32,635 nt of DNA from Desulfovibrio piger (GCF_012843875.1 NZ_JABAFY010000029.1:1-32635), one strand, 5' to 3'; positions 7,285 to 15,117 are shown, counted from the first letter of the stretch. Translations and numbers: made by a program. Notes: a model not told the origin generated them from the sequence alone.

Positions 7285-7310
7285 AAGGCTGGTAGAAATA
7301 CCAGCCTTTT
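7285..7310 (+). terminator. First terminator of tRNA-Leu(CAG), copy 2
   Basis: It has the same 10-bp stem (AAGGCTGGTA/TACCAGCCTT), GAAA loop and TTTT tail as at 3895-3920. Confidence 0.85.
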
Positions 7311-7355
7311 CCTGTTTCTGGGGCCGGGCAGTTTTTGTGCCGGTCAGGGATGACG

Positions 7356-7391
7356 GCCGGTGGCAGGCAGCAGCCTTGCCTCGGCTTTTTT
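7356..7391 (+). terminator. Second terminator of tRNA-Leu(CAG), copy 2
   Basis: Outer stem GCCG/CGGC and inner stem GGCAGG/CCTTGCC are followed by TTTTTT. It is homologous to 3964-4001, with one stem pair lost by a C-to-T change. Confidence 0.65.
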
Positions 7392-7457
7392 CGTATGCCG
7401 GGCCGTCCGATGGCGCTGCTATCCCGTATCCGAATCGTTGCAGGACAAAAAAGGAAC

Positions 7458-7490
7458 GCGCCTCATCCCAAAAGGAAGAGGCGCATTTTT
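7458..7490. terminator. Bidirectional terminator
   Basis: The stem GCGCCTC/GAGGCGC at 7458-7464 and 7478-7484 is followed by ATTTTTG on the plus strand and, on the minus strand, by a TTTTTT run a few bases away. It may end transcripts of the hydrolase operon, whose stop is about 310 bases away, as well as the tRNA unit. Confidence 0.6.
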
Positions 7491-7643
7491 GTTCATCAAA
7501 AATTCCTTTGTGGTTTGAAACCTCCCCCTTCAGGGGGAAAAGAGTGGTTGACAAGACGGCGGAGCCGATAAAATCCTTTTTCGTAACCCCTCCCTTCAGG
7601 GAGGGGCAATCCGCACGACCCCTATCCGTCGGCTGCGGAGTCA

Positions 7644-7674
7644 GTCGGCGGACGGGGCGACTGTGGATTGAAAC
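7644..7674 (+). CRISPR. Solitary CRISPR-repeat-like sequence (type I-C-like, degenerate)
   Basis: The 31 bases end in GTGGATTGAAAC, the invariant 3' end of type I-C repeats, and begin GTCG with CGAC in the middle, which keeps the short stem of such repeats. The centre differs from the usual GC palindrome. There is only one copy, with no spacers and no cas genes in the window, so this is at most a relic or a chance match. Confidence 0.3.
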
Positions 7675-7798
7675 ATTGTGCAAAGCAAGGACGGAGCTGC
7701 CGGGATGGCCCCCGCAGGGCCGTGCCCGTTCGTCGCAGCGCGATGGGAACAGGCCCCGGGGCCGCAGGCTCCTTTGTCATAAGGGCGTATCCGCCCTC

Positions 7799-9043
7799 CT
7801 AACGCAATCCGGCCAGCCAGGGCAGGAAGGCGGGCTGGGACGGACGGCGGGGGGCCTGCCAGCCGGAATCGCGGCGGCTGTCGGAGAAATAGAGGCGTTC
7901 CTGCAACAGGCGCGGGCCCATGTTGCCGGGCTCCATCTGCACCATGAGCTGGAAGGGGATGCCGGCATTGGGGCGCATGGCCATGATCTTCTGCACCAGT
8001 TCCAGCTGCGAGCCGAAACGCTCGTCATGCAGCAGCCACTGGCTGGCGCCGGGCATGTCCGTGGTGCGCTGGTCTTCGGGCAGCGGCGTGATGACGGGCA
8101 GCAGCAGGAACTGGTCGAAAGTCCGGCAGGCCACGGACTGACGGGCCAGGGCGGTCATCAGGCCGGAGGGCGCGGCCACGCGGGTCTCTTCCTGACCATG
8201 GGGACGGCCCAGGGCATCCAGCCCCCGGATGCGGACCACCAGCTCTTCCTGCCTGTCCGCCGGGGGCAGCAGGGGATCGAGCTGCGTCTGCCAGGCCGGG
8301 GCGTCAGCGGGGCGGGCGGGCAGCTTTTCCAGATAGAGCGCCCGCCAGAACAGGGGGGCGAAGGCATCGGGCAGCACTACCATCTGGCGGATGTCACGTC
8401 CCTGGGCGGCCAAGGAGGCCTGCATCTGCTGCGTGTGCCAGATCTGGCACCCCAGGGCCAGGGCCGGGTAGAGGAGGATGCTCCAGAACAGGGCCAGCCG
8501 GACGCCGGGCTTGCCGTCCGAGACGGTGAGCCCGGCCGTATCCTGGAAGGGGAAGGGGATGGCCCCCTGGGCCTGGGCACGCTTCTTCTCCTGCCGCAGG
8601 CCGTGCCAGATGCCCCAGAGCAGGGGCAGGGTCATGAGCAGGTCGATGATATAGACGGCATTGAGGCGCAGGCGCTCCCCGGAGAAGGGCAGCCAGACCA
8701 GCGTGCCGTAGGTGGTCAGGGCATCGAGCCAGATATGCAGCAGGACCATGAGCATCATGAAGGCCCAGACCCCGCCGAACGACCAGGCGTTGCGGGTATC
8801 GTAGCGCCAGAGGGGCCGGGCCAGGATGGCCAGCAGCAGGCCCATGAGCGGTGCCGCTGCCAGGGCGTGGGTGATGCCGCGGTGCAGCAGCAGGGTCTGC
8901 AGGGGGCCGCTGGCGGCCAGGATGTCCAGATCGGGCGAGGCAGCCGCGAAGGCTGCCAGGGGCAGGGCCCAGCGGGTGGCGGGGCGCTGCGGCATGGCCA
9001 GCATGGCAAGGGCGCCGCTGGCGGCATGGGTGACAGGATCCAT
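7799..9043 (-). CDS. Membrane-bound metal-dependent hydrolase, YdjM/DUF457-like, with extra C-terminal domain
   Basis: This is a 414-residue protein. The N-terminal half matches the LexA-regulated, membrane-bound metal-dependent hydrolase family: His6 near the N-terminus, D38/D40 in SPDLD, HRGITH at 54-59 and HIWLDALTTYG at 103-113, all candidate metal ligands, set among about four transmembrane helices. A further hydrophobic segment at about 185-205 is followed by some 210 residues that I do not recognise, probably on the outer side of the membrane. GAGGAACATC precedes the ATG. It lies 9 bases after a lipoprotein gene and probably shares its transcript. The substrate is unknown; the family is defined by sequence more than by chemistry. 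Confidence 0.85.
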   Translation of the reverse strand: MDPVTHAASGALAMLAMPQRPATRWALPLAAFAAASPDLDILAASGPLQTLLLHRGITHALAAAPLMGLLLAILARPLWRYDTRNAWSFGGVWAFMMLMVLLHIWLDALTTYGTLVWLPFSGERLRLNAVYIIDLLMTLPLLWGIWHGLRQEKKRAQAQGAIPFPFQDTAGLTVSDGKPGVRLALFWSILLYPALALGCQIWHTQQMQASLAAQGRDIRQMVVLPDAFAPLFWRALYLEKLPARPADAPAWQTQLDPLLPPADRQEELVVRIRGLDALGRPHGQEETRVAAPSGLMTALARQSVACRTFDQFLLLPVITPLPEDQRTTDMPGASQWLLHDERFGSQLELVQKIMAMRPNAGIPFQLMVQMEPGNMGPRLLQERLYFSDSRRDSGWQAPRRPSQPAFLPWLAGLR

Positions 9044-9052
9044 GATGTTCCT

Positions 9053-9376
9053 CTACTGACGGAAGGGGCTGCGCTGCCGGGGGACGGCCCGGTAGGCGGG
9101 ATCTTCGGGCGAGATATCCCGGCCCATGTGGCGCATATACATGTTGAACTGGCTGCGCTGCATGGACTGCATGACGTCCGGCCGGTTGAAATAATACAGC
9201 ATGGTCTGGGTGCTGTTGTTGCCGGTCATGGGCTGGCGCATGCTGTCTGCACCGCTGACGCCGGCCGGCACGGTGTCGGGCTCCGAGGTCCCGGTGCCGA
9301 TATCCTTGGGGCCGCAGGCGGCCAGCAGGACCGCCAGGACGCAGATGACCAACAGGAAAAGGGGCGAATGTCTCAT
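9053..9376 (-). CDS. Small predicted lipoprotein
   Basis: This 107-residue protein has a short N-terminus, a hydrophobic segment and a lipobox LAAC with Cys21, the residue that Lgt (encoded at 2304-3134) would modify. The remainder is polar and rich in Met, Gln and Arg, including MQSMQRSQFNMYMRHMG. I know no family for it. The start at 9376 is preceded by GAGGTGGAAT; an upstream extension lacks a signal sequence. It is 9 bases upstream of the hydrolase gene, so the two are probably co-transcribed and may act together at the membrane. Confidence 0.8.
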   Translation of the reverse strand: MRHSPLFLLVICVLAVLLAACGPKDIGTGTSEPDTVPAGVSGADSMRQPMTGNNSTQTMLYYFNRPDVMQSMQRSQFNMYMRHMGRDISPEDPAYRAVPRQRSPFRQ

Positions 9377-9489
9377 ATTCCACCTCGGCCCGACTATACG
9401 GACTGGCGGCGTGGCTGGCAACCGCACAGGGGGCTGGCTTTTACCGTAAAATAGTGTAGAGTGCAAAAAATTATTATTGGTAATTGCGT

Positions 9490-10230
9490 ATGCAACAATT
9501 TCTTATCTCTGCCCTGTGTTTATGCCTGTGCCTTGCCGCCACGTCTGCCGCTGCGTCAGGCAGTGCCCTGCGCGTCGGTCTCAGCGATGAGTATCCGCCG
9601 CTGTCGTATACCGACGAGGACGGGCAGCGGCGGGGATTCGAATACGAGCTGGCGGATTCCCTGTGCCGACGTCTGGGGCGCACCTGCGTCTGGACGTTCA
9701 CCACGCAGGCGGACCTGGTGCAGGGCCTCAGGAACGGCAGTTTTGACCTGATCTTCGCCCAGCGCCTGGAGCCGAAGCAGGAAGGGCTGCTCTACAGTAC
9801 CCCGTACTACCACTCCCGGGCCATGTGCATCGGGCGTCCCGGCGGGCGCGGGCCGGAAGAGGCGGGGGCCCGCATCGGTGTCTATCAGGGCTCCGTGCTG
9901 GTGCAGCGGGCCCGGGGCTTCTGGCCGGAGGCCGACATCGTCACCGGCAGTGTGCAGGAGCTCATCAGGCGCCTGCGGCAGGGCAGCATCGATGTGCTGT
10001 TCATCAATGATCTGGCCGGTTATGCCTTTTTGCTGACGGACGAAGGGCTGGAATTCGACCGCCTGGATGTCCCTTTCGATGCCGAAACCAGAGCCACGGG
10101 GAGCTGCGTGGCGGTCAGGGCCGGGCGCCCCGAACTGCTGGATGCCGTGAACAGGGCGCTGAAGGCCCTGCTTTACAGCGGGGAGTTCCACAACCGCAGC
10201 CGCAGTTATTTCCAGTATATCATCTACTGA
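9490..10230 (+). CDS. Periplasmic solute-binding protein, SBP_bac_3-like
   Basis: This 246-residue protein has a signal peptide of about 22 residues (hydrophobic LCLCLCLAATSAAAS) and then the family-3 binding-protein pattern: ALRVGLSDEYPPLSYTDEDG at the mature N-terminus, GFEYELADSLCRRLG, and GSFDLIFAQRLEP. The second lobe includes ARIGVYQGSV and VLFINDLAGYAFL. Such proteins bind amino acids or similar small ligands. No ABC permease genes adjoin; the next gene, 70 bases away on the same strand, is a membrane diguanylate cyclase, suggesting a sensory rather than transport role (inference). ATG 9490 is preferred over a TTG two codons upstream. Neither has a clear ribosome binding site. Confidence 0.85.
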   Translation: MQQFLISALCLCLCLAATSAAASGSALRVGLSDEYPPLSYTDEDGQRRGFEYELADSLCRRLGRTCVWTFTTQADLVQGLRNGSFDLIFAQRLEPKQEGLLYSTPYYHSRAMCIGRPGGRGPEEAGARIGVYQGSVLVQRARGFWPEADIVTGSVQELIRRLRQGSIDVLFINDLAGYAFLLTDEGLEFDRLDVPFDAETRATGSCVAVRAGRPELLDAVNRALKALLYSGEFHNRSRSYFQYIIY

Positions 10231-10300
10231 CACCGGGCGGCGGTACGCTGCCGGATCTCCATGATATCTTTCCCGGAGGGGAGTTTTCCAAAGTTTTGCC

Positions 10301-11902
10301 ATGATCGGCTTTATCCGCAACAAACCTTTGCCGGCCCGCCGCTACCTGATTCTGCTGGTGCTGCCCTGGTGCCTGATGCTCCTGCTGACGGTGGCTGTGC
10401 TCTGGCCCTATCTTGCCGGCTTCCGCACCACTGTGAAGACCTTGCAGGACGTCCATCTGCCCGGGATCCTGGAAGCCCAGCGCACCCGGACCAACCTGAA
10501 CATGCTGCTCAAGCAGCTGGTCATCATCTATCTGGCCGAGGCCCCTCTGGAACGGCGGCGGGCCCGTCTGCATGCCCAGGCCCTGCTGGCCGGCATGGCC
10601 CATGATCCCTCGCCCGTGGCTACTGAAGTCCTGGCGCTGGGGCCGCGCATCCGGCAGCTCTATATGATCTGCATGGAGGCGGACAAGGGCCTTTCCCGGC
10701 TCCATCGCCACGAGATGGAGATGATGCTCGCCCTCAACAGTCTGGAACAGGCCACGGGGCGCAAGATGGCCGGGGAGGTGATCTTTTCCCATACCGGCCG
10801 GGACGGCGTGCGTCATGGCCGGATGGCTTTTGAAAAGATGCAGCGCCTGCTGGCTCCGGTAGAGCAGATGTGCGCAGGATCGGAAGAGTTCCGGGACATC
10901 TGCGACCAGTTCGGGAAGCACAAGCGCGCTCTGGGCGAGACCTGGCGGGAAAAACTCGCTATCGACGCCCAGGCCCGCGCCCTCTGGCAGTCTTTGGAAG
11001 ACGAGCTGCTGCGTCTAGTCAATGAGGTCTCCTCGCGCGAATTGCAGCAATCCCTGGAAGAGGCGGAGTCCCTTTCCGAAGCCACGGACTACATCGTCTG
11101 GAGCATCTTCCTCTTCACGCTGGGGCTGCTGGCCTTTTTGCTTGTCCTGCTCCTGCTGCTGCGGCGCGACCTGCTGCGGCCGCTGGTGCGCATCGCCGGG
11201 AACCTCTCCCGCCTGCGTGACGGCATGCAGCCGGAGCCCATCCCCGCTGTCCGCATCACCGAATTGCAGGAGGTCGTGGACATCGTGCCCGACATCAGCG
11301 GCTACCTGGGCTCCCTCAAGGAACGCAGCTGCCGTCTGGAAGAGGAGAAGGACGCCTACTCCCGCATGAGCCTCATGGACAGCCTGACGGGCATCCCCAA
11401 CCGGCGCGCCCTGGACATGCGGCTGGCGGATCTGGCGGAGCTGCGGCAGGCGGCCAGCCTCATCATGCTGGATGTGGACCTGTTCAAGATCTACAACGAT
11501 ACGCTGGGACATCAGGAAGGAGACGCCTGCCTGCACCGGGTGGCCCAGGCCATGCGCGACGGCCTGCGCGGCGGCGACCGCGAGATCTTCCGCTACGGCG
11601 GGGAGGAGTTCGCCGTGGTCCTGGACGAGGTGTCGCCGGAGCATGCCCTGCATGTGGCCGAGCGCCTGCGCCAGACCGTGGAGCAGCTGGGCATCCCTCA
11701 TCCCGGCAGTCCCGCCGGGCATGTGACCATCAGTCTGGGCGTGGCCGCCGTCGAGGTGCTGACGCCCGAGACCCTGCCCCGGCTCCTGGAGACCGCCGAC
11801 AGCGCCCTGTACAGCGCCAAGGAACAGGGCCGCAACAGGGTCCACCTTGCCGGAGAGCTCGTGAAAAAGTCCGCTTGCCTTGCGGCGGGCGACAGGCTAT
11901 AG
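10301..11902 (+). CDS. Membrane diguanylate cyclase (GGDEF) with periplasmic sensor domain
   Basis: This 533-residue protein has a transmembrane helix at about 16-38, a roughly 225-residue helical periplasmic domain, a second helix at about 265-288, a HAMP-like linker (LLRPLVRIAGNLSRLRDG) and a short coiled coil. The catalytic GGDEF domain contains DSLTGIPNRRALD, DVDLFKIYNDTLGH and YGGEEF at 432-437. The active-site residues are intact, so synthesis of cyclic di-GMP is expected. RGGD at 423-426 resembles the inhibitory RxxD site but lies six rather than the usual five residues before GGEEF. The upstream solute-binding protein is its likely partner. A GGAGG is present but about 20 bases from the ATG, so initiation looks weak. 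Confidence 0.93.
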   Translation: MIGFIRNKPLPARRYLILLVLPWCLMLLLTVAVLWPYLAGFRTTVKTLQDVHLPGILEAQRTRTNLNMLLKQLVIIYLAEAPLERRRARLHAQALLAGMAHDPSPVATEVLALGPRIRQLYMICMEADKGLSRLHRHEMEMMLALNSLEQATGRKMAGEVIFSHTGRDGVRHGRMAFEKMQRLLAPVEQMCAGSEEFRDICDQFGKHKRALGETWREKLAIDAQARALWQSLEDELLRLVNEVSSRELQQSLEEAESLSEATDYIVWSIFLFTLGLLAFLLVLLLLLRRDLLRPLVRIAGNLSRLRDGMQPEPIPAVRITELQEVVDIVPDISGYLGSLKERSCRLEEEKDAYSRMSLMDSLTGIPNRRALDMRLADLAELRQAASLIMLDVDLFKIYNDTLGHQEGDACLHRVAQAMRDGLRGGDREIFRYGGEEFAVVLDEVSPEHALHVAERLRQTVEQLGIPHPGSPAGHVTISLGVAAVEVLTPETLPRLLETADSALYSAKEQGRNRVHLAGELVKKSACLAAGDRL

Positions 11903-11933
11903 CTCAGTTTTCCATCCCATCAGGAGATAATGC

Positions 11934-12575
11934 ATGCGCCCTGCTTCTTGCGGCATCACCCCCGAAGGCTGGCCCACCATCGGCATCACGGCCCTGACGG
12001 CCCTTGTTTTTGCCTGCCTCGGCTGGCCGGTCCCCGCTGTCCTGGCTCTGGCCCTGTGCTGGTTCGCCTTCCACTTTTTCCGTGACCCCGAACGTGTGGT
12101 GCCCACCGCGCCCGGCCTGGCCGTCAGCCCTGCCGATGGCCGCGTCATCCGCATCGAGCGCAAGCCCGATCCCCTGACCGGTGACGAACGCACCTGCATC
12201 AGCATCTTCATGAACGTGTTCAGCGTGCATGTGAACCGCTCGCCCGTGACCGGCGTGGTGGAGCAGATCCGCTACTGGCCGGGCAAGTTCGTCAACGCCG
12301 CCTACGACAAGGCCGCCACCGACAACGAACGCTGCGGCTACCTGCTGCGCGGCGAAGACGGCGCCGCCTGGACCATGGTGCAGATCGCCGGGCTCATCGC
12401 CCGCCGCATCGTCTGCCGCGTGTCCGAAGGCGATGCCCTGGAGCGCGGCCAGCGCTACGGCATGATCCGCTTCGGTTCGCGTGTTGACCTTTACCTGCCC
12501 GAAGGCTATGTTCCCTCTGTGAACATCGGCGAGCAGGTCTTTGCAGGCCAGAGCACGCTTGCCACCAGAAACTGA
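11934..12575 (+). CDS. psd: Phosphatidylserine decarboxylase proenzyme
   Basis: This 213-residue enzyme of the short, archaetidylserine-decarboxylase-like type converts phosphatidylserine to phosphatidylethanolamine. An N-terminal hydrophobic stretch anchors it. [24 protein letters not shown] and [14 protein letters not shown] are family blocks. The self-cleavage site is Gly181-Ser182 in [11 protein letters not shown], where the Ser becomes the pyruvoyl group of the small subunit. AGGAG lies 7 bases before the ATG. It follows the cyclase gene by 31 bases and precedes pssA by 18, so psd and pssA form one unit that makes and then decarboxylates phosphatidylserine. Confidence 0.96.
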   Translation: MRPASCGITPEGWPTIGITALTALVFACLGWPVPAVLALALCWFAFHFFRDPERVVPTAPGLAVSPADGRVIRIERKPDPLTGDERTCISIFMNVFSVHVNRSPVTGVVEQIRYWPGKFVNAAYDKAATDNERCGYLLRGEDGAAWTMVQIAGLIARRIVCRVSEGDALERGQRYGMIRFGSRVDLYLPEGYVPSVNIGEQVFAGQSTLATRN

Positions 12576-12593
12576 TTTCGAGTCAAGTGGAGC

Positions 12594-13385
12594 ATGGTTG
12601 TGGACACTCAGCCGCAAGAAAAAAAACTGCCCGTACACAAGAGCATCTACCTCCTGCCCAACCTCATCACGTCGTTGAGCATGTTCATGGGCTTTTTGTC
12701 CATGGTCTGGGCTGTGCAGTCCCGTTTTGAAGAAGCGGGTCTGGCCATCGTGCTGTCCGCTCTGCTGGACGGCATGGACGGCAAGGTGGCTCGCCTGACC
12801 CATACGGCCAGCGAATTCGGTGTCCAGTATGACTCCCTGGCCGACCTCATCGCCTTCGGTCTTGCTCCGGCCTTCCTGCTCTGGCAGTGGCAGTTGGAGA
12901 GCCTGGGCCGCTTCGGCGTGGTGGTGGCCTTCCTCTTTGCCGCCTGCGGTGCCCTGCGTCTGGCCCGCTTCAACATCAGCACGGCCGTGACCGGCAAGCG
13001 CTTCTTCATCGGCCTGCCCATCCCCGCCGCGGGCTGTACGGTGGTGGCGTTCCTGTATTTCGCCGGTATCCTGCCGGAGTTCTTCCTGCCCGCCCTGCCC
13101 TATGTCAGCATCGTCATCGCGCTGGGCCTGGGCGTGCTCATGGTGAGCCGCGTGCGCTACTTCTCCTTCAAGGAGTATGATTTCCTGCGTGCCCATCCGG
13201 TGCGCTATCTGCTGGCCGTCATGGTCATCTTTGGCCTGGTCTACGCCCAGCCGCGCCTGTTCGGCTTCCTGCTCTGCGCCGTCTACATCTGTGGCGGCCT
13301 CTACTACTCTTTTGTCATTCTGCCCCGTCGTAACCGTCAGCTACTACGCGCCCTGAATCTGCAGGACGAGGAGAAAGCTGCGTAA
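12594..13385 (+). CDS. pssA: CDP-diacylglycerol-serine O-phosphatidyltransferase
   Basis: This 263-residue integral membrane enzyme makes phosphatidylserine from CDP-diacylglycerol and serine. The CDP-alcohol phosphotransferase signature is intact, with Asp at 59, 62, 80 and 84 in the context LLDGMDGKVAR and GVQYDSLAD. Seven to eight hydrophobic helices follow. The ATG at 12594 is only one base from a GGAG; a GTG two codons later, at 12600, has better spacing and may be the true start. It is 18 bases after psd, its pathway partner. A GC hairpin without a T-tract at 13394-13408 follows, so read-through into the leuA leader is possible. Confidence 0.96.
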   Translation: MVVDTQPQEKKLPVHKSIYLLPNLITSLSMFMGFLSMVWAVQSRFEEAGLAIVLSALLDGMDGKVARLTHTASEFGVQYDSLADLIAFGLAPAFLLWQWQLESLGRFGVVVAFLFAACGALRLARFNISTAVTGKRFFIGLPIPAAGCTVVAFLYFAGILPEFFLPALPYVSIVIALGLGVLMVSRVRYFSFKEYDFLRAHPVRYLLAVMVIFGLVYAQPRLFGFLLCAVYICGGLYYSFVILPRRNRQLLRALNLQDEEKAA

Positions 13386-13420
13386 CGGTTTGTCGCCCCG
13401 CGGGGGCGGATCGAGAACCT

Positions 13421-13495
13421 TCTGATCGCCGCCGGCAGGGCGGCCGTTATGCAGTAGCATAACAAACAAGCACCCTTCGCGGGTGTCCGATCAGA
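13421..13495 (+). promoter_or_regulatory. Candidate four-way-junction leader RNA of leuA
   Basis: The 8-bp helix TCTGATCG/CGATCAGA (13421-13428 and 13488-13495) closes three consecutive hairpins: CCGCC/GGCGG (13429-13443), GTTATGC/GCATAAC with loop AGTA (13446-13463), and CACCC/GGGTG (13471-13485). The closing helix overlaps the first bases of the GAGGAG ribosome binding site, so it could control leuA translation. It matches no regulatory RNA that I recognise, and no leucine-rich leader peptide is visible. Confidence 0.45.
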
Positions 13496-13507
13496 GGAGT
13501 CAGATCC

Positions 13508-15055
13508 ATGTCCAACCGCGTGTTCTTTTTCGACACCACCCTGCGTGACGGCGAACAGTCGCCGGGCGCGACCATGAACCTTCAGGAAAAGCTCCGTATT
13601 GCCCACCAGCTCGAAGTGCTGGGCGTGGACATTATGGAAGCCGGTTTCCCCGCCTCCAGCCAGGGGGATTTCGAGTCCGTGCAGCGTATCGCCCGGCAGG
13701 CGAAATCCATCCAGGTGGCCGGTCTGTGCCGCTGCATGGACAGCGACATCGACCGCTGCTGGGAGGCCGTGAAGGACGCCAAGAATCCCCGCATCCATAC
13801 CTTCCTTTCCACTTCGCCCCTGCACATGAAGTACAAGCTGCGCAAGGACCCCGAAGTGGTGCTGCAGATGATCGAAGCCGGGGTGCGCCGCTGCGCCGGG
13901 TACACCGACAACGTGGAGTTCTCCGCCGAGGACGCCTCCCGTTCCGAACGTGACTTCCTCTGCCGCGTGGTGGAGACCGCCATCAAGGCCGGCGCCACCA
14001 CCATCAACCTGCCCGACACCGTGGGCTATGCCCAGCCGCAGGAATTCGCCGACCTCATCCGCTACGTCATCGAGAACACGCCCAACAGCGACAAGGCCAT
14101 CTTCAGCGTGCACTGCCACAACGACCTGGGCCTGGCCGTGGCCAACACCCTGGCCGCCCTCAGCGTGGGTGCCCGTCAGGCCGAGGTGACCATCAGCGGC
14201 ATCGGCGAGCGCGCGGGCAACGCCGCCCTCGAAGAGCTGGCCATGGCCCTGCGCGTGCGCAAGGACTACTACGGTCTGGAGCACGGCATCGTCACCGAGC
14301 AGCTCTATCCTTCCTGCCGCCTGCTCTCCATGACCATCGGTCAGCCCATCCCCAACAACAAGGCCATCGTGGGCGCCAACGCCTTTGCCCATGAGTCCGG
14401 CATCCATCAGGACGGCATGCTCAAGAACCGCGAGACCTACGAGATCATGACCCCGCAGTCCGTGGGCCGCAACGAGAGCAACCTCGTCATCGGCAAGCAT
14501 TCCGGCCGCAATGCCGTGCGCAACAAGTTCGAGAGCCTGGGCTACAGCCTGGATGACGACCAGCTGCAGATCGTCTTCGAGGCCGTCAAGGCTCTGGCCG
14601 ACCGCAAGAAGACCCTGCACGACGATGACCTCATGGCCCTGGTGCAGGAAGAAGTCTACCGCATGCCCGACCTGTACCGCCTGCGCCATGTGAGCGTGCA
14701 GAGCTCCGACGCCGGCGGCGTGCCGCCCACGGCGGCCGTGCTCATGGACGTGGACGGCATGGAAAAGAGCGGCGCCGGTTTCGGCGTGGGCCCCGTGGAC
14801 GCCATCTTCAATGTCATCAACGACATGCTGGGCCGTGAACCTCAGCTTGAGCAGTATGCGGTCAACGCCGTCACCGGCGGCACCGACGCCCTGGGCGAAG
14901 TGACCGTGCGCCTGCGCGAAGGCGAGTTCTCGGCTGTGGGCCGCGGCGCCCATCCCGACATCCTGGTGGCCACGGCGCGTGCCTATGTGAACGCCCTCAA
15001 CCATCTGGCCAAGAAGGAAAAGGAAGGCGAGCGTCTGCACTGCCAGCACAGCTAG
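13508..15055 (+). CDS. leuA: 2-isopropylmalate synthase
   Basis: This 515-residue cytosolic enzyme condenses acetyl-CoA with 2-ketoisovalerate, the first committed step of leucine synthesis. The catalytic barrel shows DTTLRDGEQSPG at residues 9-20, the metal-binding VHCHNDLGLAVANTL and GIGERAGNAALEEL. The C-terminal third is the LeuA allosteric dimer domain, where leucine normally binds, including GGTDALGEVTVRL. Length is typical for the bacterial long form. GAGGAG lies 8 bases before the ATG and is partly within the leader structure described at 13421-13495. It is first in the order leuA-leuC-leuD-leuB, but a very strong hairpin follows its stop. Confidence 0.98.
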   Translation: MSNRVFFFDTTLRDGEQSPGATMNLQEKLRIAHQLEVLGVDIMEAGFPASSQGDFESVQRIARQAKSIQVAGLCRCMDSDIDRCWEAVKDAKNPRIHTFLSTSPLHMKYKLRKDPEVVLQMIEAGVRRCAGYTDNVEFSAEDASRSERDFLCRVVETAIKAGATTINLPDTVGYAQPQEFADLIRYVIENTPNSDKAIFSVHCHNDLGLAVANTLAALSVGARQAEVTISGIGERAGNAALEELAMALRVRKDYYGLEHGIVTEQLYPSCRLLSMTIGQPIPNNKAIVGANAFAHESGIHQDGMLKNRETYEIMTPQSVGRNESNLVIGKHSGRNAVRNKFESLGYSLDDDQLQIVFEAVKALADRKKTLHDDDLMALVQEEVYRMPDLYRLRHVSVQSSDAGGVPPTAAVLMDVDGMEKSGAGFGVGPVDAIFNVINDMLGREPQLEQYAVNAVTGGTDALGEVTVRLREGEFSAVGRGAHPDILVATARAYVNALNHLAKKEKEGERLHCQHS

Positions 15056-15066
15056 CGAGTGTTCCT

Positions 15067-15117
15067 GAGGGGAGGGGGCACCCCTCGCCTAGCGCGAGAG
15101 GGGTGCCCCCTCCCCTC
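15067..15117 (+). terminator. Strong hairpin/terminator after leuA (repeat family, copy A)
   Basis: A perfect 19-bp stem (15067-15085 with 15099-15117) encloses a 13-base loop containing CTAGCGC. It is followed by AAACTTCCC, a pyrimidine-rich run and GCGCTTTAGTT. The stem starts 11 bases past the leuA stop. The tail lacks an immediate T-run, so termination efficiency is uncertain. Confidence 0.7.

Larger units (their letters stand above)
7392..7798. other. Intergenic repeat-rich region
   Basis: I see no gene. The region contains a bidirectional terminator (7458-7490), two short self-complementary repeats of the type CCTCCCTTCAGGGAGG near 7525 and 7595, and a CRISPR-repeat-like sequence at 7644-7674. 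Frames open across it translate to the sort of false proteins seen over tRNA flanks and CRISPR repeats, so I call none. Confidence 0.55.

Noticed and set aside
7222..7683. Minus-strand frame of 153 codons across the second tRNA-Leu and the CRISPR-like repeat
   Set aside because: It contains the [13 protein letters not shown] string produced by antisense reading of tRNA-Leu genes and a VSIHSRP string typical of CRISPR repeats read as protein.
7337..9454. Plus-strand frame of 705 codons opposite the hydrolase and lipoprotein
   Set aside because: The translation is rich in Gln, Gly and His, typical of the antisense of a GC-rich gene. The minus strand has a lipobox, HRGITH and other real motifs.
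13386..13507. T-box or leucine leader-peptide attenuator before leuA
   Set aside because: There is no T-box sequence, specifier loop, run of Leu codons or T-tract terminator. The structure is recorded instead as an unassigned leader RNA.
13337..15049. Minus-strand frame of 570 codons opposite leuA
   Set aside because: It is an antisense shadow with a His/Gly/Val-rich translation. leuA on the plus strand is unmistakable.
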